Positions 22,471 to 34,410 of a DNA stretch of 64,000 nucleotides are shown piece after piece (positions within the stretch are counted from its first letter, which is position 1; each line of letters begins with the position of its first letter). Under the pieces are notes generated by a model. That model searched no databases, was not told the origin of the DNA, and saw only the letters and a program-made list of their open reading frames with translations. The translations under genes and the position numbers were made by a program. The DNA is from Serilophus lunatus (lineage: Eukaryota > Chordata > Aves > Passeriformes > Eurylaimidae): contig VXBA01006569.1 in the NCBI GenBank assembly GCA_013399895.1, forward strand, positions 1,022,518 to 1,086,517, written 5' to 3'.

Positions 22471-25400
22471 TCAGCAACAGGTAAATTGAAGATACATAAG
22501 CTATAAAGTAGAAAAAAGTATCCAAGCATCAAAGGAAAAAGGTCCTGAAAGAGCCTTTGTGTAAGAGTAGCTGGATGTGGCTGGAAATAAAAGCAGTTTC
22601 AAGATGGATTTTGTGAAGTTTATAAATGAGATTATATGATATGTTTGCCTGGGAAGGCGCAGGGGGCTGGTTTGGTGGTCTGGGAAGTACCTCCTTGCTC
22701 TGTCTTTCCACATACACCAGTGATCCCTTCAAATGGCTTTTGTATTTCAGAGATGTAATATTATATGTAGGAGAAAAGCCATACAATCGCTCAAACTCTC
22801 TATAAATGTTCTCATAAATGCTAATGTAGGATTTTCACTATCAAAAGTGCAACAATGTCTGGCAGCCTTTTTGAAGGCCTGGTTCAGTCTAGCTGCAGGC
22901 CACCAGTGACCAGTTTCATCAGGCACGTTTTTCTGCCCTGACAAATGGCTCAGTGGATAGCTATGGGGCAGCCTGTCTGAGAGGTTTACAACCCACTAAT
23001 GACAAAGTGCTCAAAACTAGGAATCAGTCTCTAATAGAAATCAAAATATTTTTCCGCTCAGAAAGCTATTACAATTGTACTTCCTTCTCTCAAAGACTAA
23101 ATTTTGAGTAAGTTGCTCAGCCATCAGAAAAAACTGGTGGGAATAGTAAAGCCAGAGAACATAGATGTGCAACTCTTTGACTTCCCTAACAAACCAAACT
23201 GCTTCTGCATTGAAGAAATGTGGAAAAGTCATCAGAGAGGCAATGTAATGAAACAGCCAAGGCTGAAAGGAAAACAGAAAGCTTGAATCTAGTTGTATGT
23301 GATGTTTTTAAAATGCAGAAGCAAGAGGTTTTGTGGTGTACATGGACTACCAAATGGGATTCTGTAGGATCTGCAGTTTATTCTTGCAGTGAAGGGCTGG
23401 CATCACATATTTCTGGGTAGCATGGCAAGGCAGACTCCCTGCCTTGCTATTAAAAAGCTTAGCTGAATGGAGAGAAGAATGAAGCAGGGGATATGTCTGT
23501 AAAAATGTGCATTTTAAACATCTCCTGCTGCCTGTACTCCAGAGAAAGAACAAGGAGGTGACATTTATCAACTGCCTGATTCTACATCCAGAGACATGCC
23601 TTTCCTTGCTCCTCCAAAATCTGCTCCAGTATGGGTGAGCTGTAAACCTCTGAAATATCATCACTCACACATGCTTAGCTAAGCCTTGCTGGATTTTCAC
23701 CATTAAGATGTCTGAGGATGCACTTGTCAAACACACTCCAGTCTTTTGCAGGACATAGTGCTTACAGAGCAGTCCATCCACTGCTAAAGGGCAGCAAGCT
23801 GTGATCTCTTACTTCCCAGCCTCTAACTGTGATTAGACAGCAAAAAATGTGTTATTTTCACTAAACACTGTGAGGTTGCCCTATTTCCTGGGCTTTACCT
23901 AGACCAAGGCTGCTCAGCCACTGTGCTGGTGCCATGGGGTCAGACACACTGCTGCAGCATGGAGCAGGCTACTAATGGCACCCACGCAATGACAAGTCTG
24001 TCATATTGAAAATGAGTTTAAAAAGATAATTTCTTTTTTTTTTAACATGTTTAGTAAGCTGTTAAACTAAAGAAGTATTTAAAAAAAATCTATGCTTGTC
24101 AATAAATTTGTGATGCTGACATCTATTTATTTTATTAAACCTATTCCTTGCTAGGCTAGCTTCACAGAATTCAGTATCCTGTTTTTATAGAAGACCCAGG
24201 AAAAAAGATACTTGAGATGCCTAAGGGGCTCCAATCAAGCACTTCATATTTACTAAGAATGTAAACAAAATGACATGACCTGAGCAGGAATCATTTACTC
24301 CATACATTTTACAAAGGACAATAAACATATGGAAGGCATTACAGAAATGGAGTCAGTAAAGAAGACTACTTAGTCACAGAAATGGTCCATAATAAAAAAA
24401 AATTATAAAAAGTAGGTAAACAGAAAAATGGGTCAAGTGCAAGAAAGAGCACTCTTTTCTTTTGGCAAATGCTTCTTGATGTTCTAGATGAAGTTATAAG
24501 AGCAGCTGCTGCAAGAATGTATAATCAGATGCCAGGAAGACACACAGCCTGTGTGTCATTTGCAAGGAAGGAATTTTATCAGGCTCATTTTAGGAAGCCT
24601 TAAAATATTATAAAGTGGAAAAAAAAAATCACAAAAAAAAAAAAAGTAAAAAATCCCCAGATGATTACAGACCCATAAACAATAGGAATTACTAGGAATA
24701 TGGGACCTAATTTGGCTAAGGTTTATTATGAAGCATTGCAGAGGAATCAGAGGCAGCGTACCTAAGTGTGCCTGTCAACGAGCACTGCGGAGGAGATCAG
24801 GATGTGACTGGGCATCTTCTGCACTGGGAGATCCTGCTCAACATGTGAAGTTCCCCAGTGAGAGGATCTGCACCGCGGCCCTCAGGATGGAGAATGCAGG
24901 AATGATCAGAACCAAAACCACTGTGTAAGCCGCAAACAATACAAACAGGCTGAAAGGCCCACATCCTCATGGCTCCGTGTGCCTTTCAGCTCCTTGGATT
25001 TTAGAGGATAGTCAGTGGCTTATACCTAGACTTCCAGTTCACTGGGAATGCAGTTAGGGAAGATGCACTGAATACTATCAGGTAAAACCTCAGAAGGCTG
25101 CACAGCTGTGGGACATCATGAACTCGGTTTCTCATTGGAGAGTATTAATTTGGTTTAGCTGACGACCTTTTTGCCAGCTTGTCGGAGTGTTGTTTTTACA
25201 TTTTTATGAGGAAAAAAATATCCACACAAAGTTACTGAAAAAGCAGTATTTGAAAGTGACATCACTGTGCCTGTGTTAAAAGGAGACTATGAGTAAACTT
25301 GGACAGAAGTTTTAACAACCAGAGGCTTCAGGAATATTAGTCCCAGTTTGAACACAAGTTAATTAGCCTCAAAATATTGCACTAATGCATTCTGCAAATA

Positions 25401-28400
25401 TGGGCTTAAAAACTTTCAGAAAGGCTAATGGAGATGTAGGAGACAAGGGCCTTGACTTCTAGATGAGAGCTCTGGAGAACTGTGTGGCACAAGTGTCTTT
25501 CCTCAGGCCATCACTGGTCTTAACACAAGCTTGTTCTCAGAAGAAACATAATTCAAGTGATCCTTTTTGTTTTTATGAACACTTGCAAAATGGACCATCA
25601 AAGCCAAAATGATCAAAATAAAAAAAAACAAAAAAGACTGAACTGGCACACAGAATAGCCTGGATCTTCCAGGGATGCTGAGAATCATAATGAAGCTTGA
25701 GCTGCTTTTGCCATAGGTTCCTCAGGTTTATGCTAAAAAGAGCAATTAGTTTGCCTGGCTGTCATGTGTAGCTTCAATAGCCATATCAATTTCACATATT
25801 GGGAAGTCCACCTGCAAACACCACATATACAAATTACAGCATGAATTTAACTGCTGAAACCTCTAGGAACTATTAAGTATCTTCTAAGAAATGAACTGCA
25901 CTCTACTTCCAGTAAAAATGCTTTCCATCCCTTGCTTCACTGTGAGAAACACTGAAGCAAAACTGAGCCTCACTAAAAATCCCATTATAGCTGTATTAAT
26001 AAAAATCAGAGATGTTGGAATTGTATTTTACACCCAGATATTCTCAATTAGCAATCAAAAATGTTATGATATATATCAGCAAGACAGGTGTCAGATTAAT
26101 TAAATCTTTCCATCTCTAAGCACTAAATTTAGCTTGTTTTTCTTAAGAGAGCTAGCAGCATTCCAGCCTGCTGTATGAGTGCAGAACCTGAATGCACAGG
26201 GCTGATCCCTTGGTGCTGTACTGTGAACAGCTAATTAAGCCCCGTTGTATGAATGGCTACAGCCTGGTCTACCTAGACAAGCATACAGATGTATTTAACC
26301 AATGATCATACACTTAATATCAGATCAGAATGCTAGACACACACTAAAATAGGCAGCGCGTCAAATTCTTCAGAAGAGTAGACTCGTATGCAACCCTCTG
26401 GATCATTCAGGAGTCCAATGATAGTACATAGGATCCATTGTTATAAAAAAACTCTGGCCTTTTTTTAAAAGGCAAGATTTCTTCCTTTCACTTTAAGATC
26501 CCTCCATTATAAGATAACAGACCAATGAATTGCACAAGTACTAAAGCTCTCTACACTGTGTTAAGGTATGTAAAATACCTGCTTTAAGGCATAATTTCAG
26601 TTCAAAGTTATATATATAGGATACTCTAAACAGCCCTGAAACAGAGCCTGAAGTCTAATTTGACAACAAACTTTGAACCTGCACAGGGAGGCTCACACTT
26701 TCTTAACTGTTGGAATCACTTCTCAACACTGACAGCCTTTATATCTCCACCTACAGATTGCATCTTAACCCTCCAGTAACTGCAACAACTGCTCAGCTAT
26801 TAAGTGACTTAAAAAAACACTGAGCACATTTTAATCATCTTTTCAAGGCAGTTAGTAGCTACACATAAGAAGGAGATACTTGTGTGGTGTGATCAGACAG
26901 CTCTTGGCAAAGTATAAGTAAAGGCTGTTTGGTCACTGCTTCAATGCAGACAGCCCAGGCTCTCCCCAAGTTCCCTTCTCTCTTTTCTTTAGAGAAATCC
27001 TTTCGTAATTCAATGCTACAATATCTTTCAAATCAAAGGAGTTAAGCCAATTGCTCTGACAGACTTCTAGGAGACTGCCCACCCTAAAGACGAAAGCATG
27101 AATTTTAGCACAAGTCAGTGTGAAAAAGCTACTTCAAAGAAACAGCAGTACAACCCACAATTCTATAAACTACTTACAAAGATCACTCTACACATTCATT
27201 AGACTGAAAAGGGGCATGCCATTGTATACAACCACTCTTGGCCTTAATGCTGCCTTCTGGCCTCTGATGTTCAAGGCATGGCCTCAGGGAAAAATTTAGA
27301 AAGGAGCAGCAGACTTTTTAAAGGTAGCTGTCTACACAGTCAGCCTGCCTTGGGTAATAGCATGAGTTTCATCAATTTCTATTTTTTACTTACAAAGAAG
27401 TTTTGCAACTGAGAGGCTAGCTAACTGAAAAAAAATTAGGAAGAATCAAAAACTGTGTTTAGCAGCATAGAAAAGAGCAGAAAGCTATTTAACACACTGA
27501 GCGCAGGCAATTATCTGTTTGTTGGTAGTGCTTCAGCATATACTCATTTGTGCTTTTAACAAATTAAAGGGCTTTCTTAGGTTAAGAACTTAAATTTGTC
27601 AAATTGTGTTGTATCACTTCAAGAGAGCTCACTTGTGGTCAAGTTTGTTGATAGAGTAAATCTATGCAGGCTGAAAAGAGGTCAGCATTGTGCATGCAGA
27701 GTTTTAATGCTTATAAATCTACCTGGTAAGAGAGATTGGGATTTGATTGTTGATTCCTAATGCCTGAGCCTGAGCATTTCAGAAATCAAATGAAGATAAG
27801 GCTTTTGTCATGTTCCTACACACCCCAACCTAACAATGTTCTTTTTTAACATATATTTCTATTTACCAGCTCTATTTTCTTTAAAAGAAAATACTTTATG
27901 CAAAACAAGTTGTATACCAAAAAAACTTAAGCCACTTCAACTCCAAGCTTAAGAACAGCTAACAGATCTAGATTATGTTAAAAATCATGCAACCAACTAG
28001 CTAAGCTAGAACAGACATTTAGTGGTAGTGTCACTCCAGTTATCCATGCATGATCATGCTAAAAGCCAATTGTGTGTTATGCAGAGAACATGTAGAGAAT
28101 CTGTGAAGTAATTCTGACTCACTTTTAAAAGTACCTTCATGGTGCAGGCATTAAATCCCATTGGTTGCATCTATGTTAGATTTTCTTTTGGAGTAGGAGT
28201 TTTTATGAGGATCTTCTCATTTGCTGTGCTTTGATATGCACTAGAGAGTAACCTTGAAATACACAAACTGAATTCCTTCCCACTGAAACCAAACCAAAAA
28301 TGCCCTCCAATGACTCATTCATATCACAGGACCAGAGGAGAACAAGTCTCCAGCTCATCAAGCTGGATTCACAGCATCATCTGTGACAGTGTGTAGGAGA

Positions 28401-31400
28401 ATAAACAGAAGGGAAACAGAAAGTTACTTCACTCAAAGAGTGAAGCTATGATATACACACTGAATGATTTAATATAAGAAAAGTAACATTAATAGGCAGC
28501 AAAGACACGCAAAACCGCAATGAAACCTTCTGCTTTTTGAAAAGCTCTAAAAATAACAAATGTTCATGCTGCTAAGTTCCATAAAAGATAATGGGGTGGA
28601 AGTAAACATTTCAGAATTGTTAGGATTAGAAAGGGAGGAGATTCTTAGAGCATGTCTCTGAAAAGGAAAAAGAAAGAATGCGAGAGAAAAAAACCTGCGG
28701 GTAAGTCTAGGTCACTCTTTTTCCACAAGGATATACAAAGCAGAGCAAACTTCTGCTTAAGGAATCACAATGTCATGAAGGTCAGTTTTTAATAGATCCT
28801 AATTTTTTTCCTTTTGAGTTTCTCTCTACAACTCCTCTTTTTTTAAAAAAAAAAATTTCTTTTGCCTACTTTTTATATCCACACACTTGCTGCATGTGAC
28901 ATTTTCATTCAGCTATGTGAATGGAAAAGACCCATCTTGCAAAACAAACACAGCAGCTAATGTACACTGGTTCAGTACAGTTCTTCTCTATGCTGTATCT
29001 CACATGATAGAACTGGGTCGAGGCATGCAGTGCTAAGGCAAACCCTCATGCTGACTTCTATATCACTGCTTGGCACACAGATGCTAAAGATTTAAGGAGC
29101 AGAAACTTGTCTCTTGCTTGTACTGACACGTATTTGTACAGCATCAGGTGGCACAGTGACCCCCTAAGAGATCTGTGTTACCGTAAGTGATCATCAGGTC
29201 TTTTCTAACAGGTTCTTCAAACCAAGTTGTAGAAGATAATTTCATCCTTCAGTGTAATGCTAATGTAACACTTCCATAGTTCAAGAAATGGGGGGCTTGT
29301 AGGAAGACTGTGAGTCAATATGTGAAGACTAAAAAAAGGCTGTAGCTCAGATGACCAAGTTGCCTTACACTGGTCCAGTATGTCTTCCTGTGTCAGAAGA
29401 CCAGACTGCCAAATTCCTGTTCCCACCAGTGAGCTGGCCCTGTGCCTTTTAAGTTGTGTTTCCACTCTTTTGTTGAGTGGAAGGAGGGATTTCGACCTGT
29501 CTGGGGCATCACCTCCTTCCTCTGCCTGCAATCATTGGAGTCCCCTGTAAGAGGTGATTTTGGTGGGGAGGCAGAGAAAGGCGAAGTTCAGCAGGTGAAC
29601 CCTCTTTCAGGAGAGGCAGGGAAATTAGGATGGCAGGACACACAGCAACACTGGATGCTCATTCATGTGCTTACTGAGCTGTACAACATTGTGGAGACAT
29701 TGCAGCACCACTGTTCTGTGAAAGAATTGCACTAAAAGGCTCAATTGCTGTCCTGTGTCAGAGGGCAAAACCGTCTCTCCTCACTTGCTTGGAGTGCCTC
29801 TGGATAAAGCAGTGCCTCAGCACATTCCCCCTGCTCAGCCACACTACAAATCACAACACATACAGCTAGAAGCAGGGATGCAAGCCCATGAAACACTGAT
29901 TTTATCACAGCTTAGGAAAGCTACCTGAATACATGTGTCTAATATCTCTAATTATCCTTTCCTGAAACAAAGGTTGCTGCCTTGCTTGTTTCAGTTCCCA
30001 CAAGAAATGATTCTCTCTTACCAAAATAAATAAACCAAACATGTCAAATAATAGTTTTGGCCACAAAAAACAATTACAAATTTAATTTACAGTATCTATG
30101 AAGAAAGCAATTGGAGTTTTAAGAGCTTCTGTCTTGTTACCAATGAAAACAAAGCATGCTTCCTAAATGCCTGTATCTCTGCTCACCCTATTTTGTTCTG
30201 AGAGTTTAGGTGTTCAGACACTCCTGTACTGCCCTCTCCTGTTCCAGCTTCAGCCTGCTGGATTTGGACAGAAAATTGGCAGACAGATAACCAAGCAAGC
30301 AACAGTGCTTTTTTTTTCCCTATAAGGTAGGAAAAAGTTATGTTTTCATGTCAGTTGTCAGAACAAAGATAGATTTGATTTTATAGGTATAAGAAAGGTA
30401 ATATAGCATGGACAGAACTGAAGACTAAAGGAAATTGCTTGACTGAATACAAAGTTATTGCAATTTCTATTTGTTCCCCAGCCTTTCATCTCTCCTGTGT
30501 CACATCACTCTCAACTGTAACCAGGGTCATCTGAAAGATGCTGCATGAGGGCTACACAGGGATCCACACACATTTCCTGACATCTCAGAGAATAGTGTCA
30601 AATTTATCATGCTCAAACTGCAGCTTTCTAGTGAGACACACACATGACGACAAACCCTCTTGGTCTGTTCTGGCAAATTACCTCTGTAATTAAAAAGCTT
30701 TTTGGTATTCTAGGAAGAAGACCGAAACCTGCCCAAACAGGCTCTGTTGTTGCACGCCCTCCTGTCCTCCAAGTGACAAAAATTAATTTGTGGAGTGTCC
30801 AACCCCAAATCCTTTTTAATAACTTCTTCAGGTTAATGGCAGTGAGAATTCAGAGGATTCTTCCTAAATGCAGATATTGTATTTACTACTGGCCAAAAGA
30901 TTTTCTTTTTTAACTGCTGAAAAACTAAACTGAATTAGTAATTCCTTTCTGGAGAAAGAAAGACATTGATTTTTCAGCCAGGGATTGATATATCCCAAAC
31001 GCCTCTCAGTTTCTCCACTTGTTTCTTAATGAGCACACTGACCTCTGCTGTTTTGGGAAAGAGCATGTTCGGAAATGCAGCAAGGAGAACTGCCCTGCCT
31101 TCCTCCATTTCACCCATTCCCTGCTTTACTTGGGGAATAAAGCAGTATACATCTATCTTATTGCTCTTTATGTTAAAAGGGAGAGAATCGTTCTGGATGT
31201 ATGTCTGTCTCAATGGCAGAAAATCTATTAGAAACTCTGCCCCGAGTGGGAATCACCATCATGCCTGGGAGGCAGTTTTGTTGTCCTTTGATTTTGTTCA
31301 AAGAGCAAGGTGTTGATTTGAAGGCTCTCTAAATAAAGCTACGATTCACTCTCCTATAAGATAGAGGGATTTTTTTTAATCAACTGCAACCATGTCAACA

Positions 31401-32534
31401 GCTTCTCACAGCAGAGGAAGAACTGGTATCCATTTAAATCCATTCTGGGAATCATAAACAGCTTGTTGACAGAGGTCACATCCACAGGGGAGCTCACAGT
31501 TGATTAGTTCTCTTTCACAGAGCTTTTGCAGGCCGAGTGACTTACGCTCCAGGAGAGGATTTAAGACAGAGATGTGCTGAACTAAACAGAAACAATTTCA
31601 GAAAATTGTGTTGTGTCTGCCAATGCGCCTAAATAAATGTGAAACAAAAACAGCCATGAATTTTGAGCCCAGCTTTGCTAATTCTCTGTGTGCTGTATGT
31701 GTGCATTTTTGATGTATCAGCTATTGTTCCCTATGCTATGATACACTGGATTTACAGCTTCTACTTCAATAAAAATACCTCTTCCCATCACATTACTAAC
31801 TTTGAACTACAAAAGAGCAAGAAAGGGAGAGAAGATTTTTAGTCTGTTTAAGAGACAAATCTATAGGAAGCCAAATTCAGCAGTTATGCTTTGTTTATTC
31901 TCTCCTCACCATTTCATTGCATAAGCTCCTTCTTAGTTTCCTTTACAGTTATTTCCACTGCATAGCATTGACTGAATTTCTACTTATTTGCTTGCTGTTG
32001 TTTTATCACTGTATATTTGCAAAACTCTCAATAAAGAAACAAAATGTATAATAATGTGCATGACATTCTAAACACATAAAAAGCCTAATATCATATATGA
32101 CGCGAATGCTCTACTGCATTAAAATTGATGAGTCAAATATTCTACATTCACTATTTTCCCAGACTGTTTATACTAGCTCAACTTCATTACTACTGCAAGA
32201 CAATGTCCTTAACAATTATATTTTATACCCTCACCTCCATTGTTCTGAATGATAAAACCCAATTCTTTAACCTCCACTCTACTGGCTCTGTCCCCAAGAT
32301 ATACTTCAAAGTTTACCCCATTGAAAACTTTAATTGACACAATAGACAATTTTTGCATGGCATACAATGTTTTTATCTTCAACTGCTTGTCTAAAGCATC
32401 TCATTAGGAGGAAACAATTATCAGAACTCTGAATAACATATATTTTGCAACACTTTGTCCATATATTTTCAGTAGCTGTTAACGTACAACCTGAAACAGT
32501 ATTTCTGCTTGCCTTGTGCTTTTAATGTATGTAT
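22471..32534. other. Ten kilobases of intronic sequence without a clear element
   Basis: I found no exon, RNA gene or recognisable transposon. There are short homopolymer runs (A-rich near 24610-24650; T/A near 28838-28856) and a locally CpG-richer patch near 24750-24900 with no identified function. Open frames here are all under 120 codons and unremarkable. Confidence 0.4.
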
Positions 32535-33378
32535 ATTTCAATTCTGTTCAATATTTTTACATTAATTTATTTACATTAATTTACATTAATATATTTCCCA
32601 AGGAACTGTATGAAGGTGTGGAGGGCACCCTCAGCAAGTTTGCAGACAACACAAAGTTGAGTGAGAGTGTTGGTCTGCTGGAGGGCAGGAAGGCTCTGCA
32701 AAGGGATCTGGACAGGCCAGATTGACTGACCAATGCCACTTGTGTGAGGTTTAACAATGCCAAGTGCCAGGTCCTGCACTTGAGTCTCAACAACCCTGTG
32801 CAGCACTACGGGCTGGAGATAGAGTGGCTGGAGAGCTCCATGGCAGAAAAGAACCTGAGGGTGCTGGTGGACAGCCGGCTGAACATGAGCCAGCAGTGTG
32901 CCCAGGAGGCCAAGAAAGCAAATGACATCATGGCCTGCATCACAAATAGTGTGGCCAGCAAGATCAGGGCAGTGATCTGCCCTGTACTCAGCACTGGTGA
33001 GGCCTCACCTCGAATTCTGTGCTCAATTTTGAGCCTCTCACTGCAAGAAAGACATTGAGGTGCTTGAACATGTCCAGAAAAGGACAATGGAGCTGGTGGA
33101 GGGTCTGGAACACAAGTCTTATAAGGAGTGGCTGAGAGAATGGAGGTTGTTTAGGCAGGAGAAAAGAAGGCTCAAGGGCAGACCCTATTACTCTCCACAA
33201 CTACCAGAAACGAGATTGTAACAAGGCAGGGGTCAGTCTCTTCTCCCGGGTAACAAGTGACAGGATGAGAAGAAATGGCTCAAGTTGTGCCAGGGGAGGT
33301 TTACAATGGATATTAAGAAAAATGTCTACACTGAAAGGATGGTCAAGCATTGCAACAGGTTCCCCAGGGAAGTGAGAA
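32535..33378 (+). mobile_element. CR1 LINE internal ORF2 fragment lacking its 3' end
   Basis: Plus-strand CR1 of about 840 bp. 'ctgttcaatatttttac' corresponds to LFNIF. An AT-rich tandem expansion follows (about three ACATTAATTT-like units, 32557-32591), then GTLSKFADNTKLSESVGLLE, KALQRDLDRPD, CQVLHLSLNNPVQHYGL, LRVLVDSRLNMSQQCAQEAK, ACITNSVASK and a frameshifted continuation to 'ggttccccagggaagtg' (RLPREV). The catalytic box reads FADN instead of FADD. Several frameshifts show it is dead. The last codons, the 3' untranslated end and the terminal repeats are absent, which is unusual because CR1 copies normally keep their 3' ends. It is antisense to SCFD2. Confidence 0.92.
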
Positions 33379-34321
33379 ACAGAATTATTACTGAACAAAG
33401 AGGTTTCATCTAGTGTTAAAGCAGTTATTTCTTAAGATCAGTATATACCGGTGGCCTAAGATTTTAATGGCTGTACCATTAACAGCAGCAAAGGGGAAAT
33501 GTTGGCATTTTGTGGACTTTCCTCAATATCAGTGTCATAGCAGTGAAATACCTTACTTGGAAAGAATTTCTGTTAATGCTTTTACAACTGCACATTATTT
33601 CATAGAAAGTGCAAAGAGACTAAGATCTCAACCTCTGACACAGAAAGAGGTGGAGAAGGCATATACCATCCTATGTCTTTAGTAAGACTCTACGTACCTG
33701 AGCTACCCCATAACTACATTTTCCATATCAGATCTTGCTGTGAGTCAGTGCATCATGCTTTTGATGACCTAGGGTATGGACTTTAAAAAGTTCTACCATT
33801 TAATGAACCTTTACTTGCATGAAATGTGACATTTCATTATGGCTGAAGCCACCAGAGACAGTTCTAGTTGAAGGTTAATTATTACATGCAAAATTCCTTC
33901 AGATTCTCATAATTCCATCTAAATAGTGTAATTTTTGTCCAGTTTCTCCTCAAAAGGTGGATGTGCTTAGAAGGAAGGAGTAAAAATAGTCCATCTGCTT
34001 CTGGGAACAAAAAGAAGAGAAATTCCTTGCCATTTTAAATGTTTTCAGCAGCTCTCTTGCTTATCTTTGCTTTAACACCTAGAAGTAGCTGGGAAGCTTA
34101 AATCCAGGCTTGAGACTAGGTAGGTATATATTTTACTGTGTCTGGTCAACATCCATTTTGATATGGCCAAGTCTTAAGTGCTTTTAAAGCACACAGCTGT
34201 AGCTTATGAATAATGGCACCTGGAACAGTTATGAGCAGCTTGGAGATCCCAGAACTGTAAAGCTTGTATTACTGCATCTAGCTTCCACCTGAGGGTATTT
34301 CTACTGTTTATGCACAGCCCA
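33379..34321. other. Intronic sequence, nothing specific
   Basis: Non-coding sequence right of the CR1 breakpoint. The 89-codon frame at 33413-33682 has no recognised domain. Confidence 0.45.
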
Positions 34322-34410
34322 GGTAAACTGAGGCAGACAGCAATGACATAACCTGCCCCAGACCTCACAATAATTCAGAGCAGCCCTATAAGAAGATGCA
34401 GCTCTTGTGC
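34322..34410 (-). mobile_element. MIR-like SINE relic
   Basis: 'ggtaaactgaggcagaca', then 'cataacctgccccagacctc' and 'aataattcagagcagccc' follow the order of the antisense MIR core (aaactgaggcacagag, taacttgcccaaggtcac, agtcagtggcagag). About 90 bp remain. MIR relics occur in birds as old, diverged copies. Recognition is by eye only. Confidence 0.5.

Noticed and set aside
22945..22995. tRNA-like A-box (TGGCTCAGTGG) and weak B-box (GGTTTACAACC) at tRNA-like spacing
   Set aside because: No acceptor stem or anticodon stem forms, and the B-box departs from GGTTCNANNCC. At best it is a decayed SINE head.
24728..24928. CpG-richer 66-codon frame that could be a pseudogene or exon
   Set aside because: No recognisable protein, wrong strand for SCFD2 and no clear splice signals.
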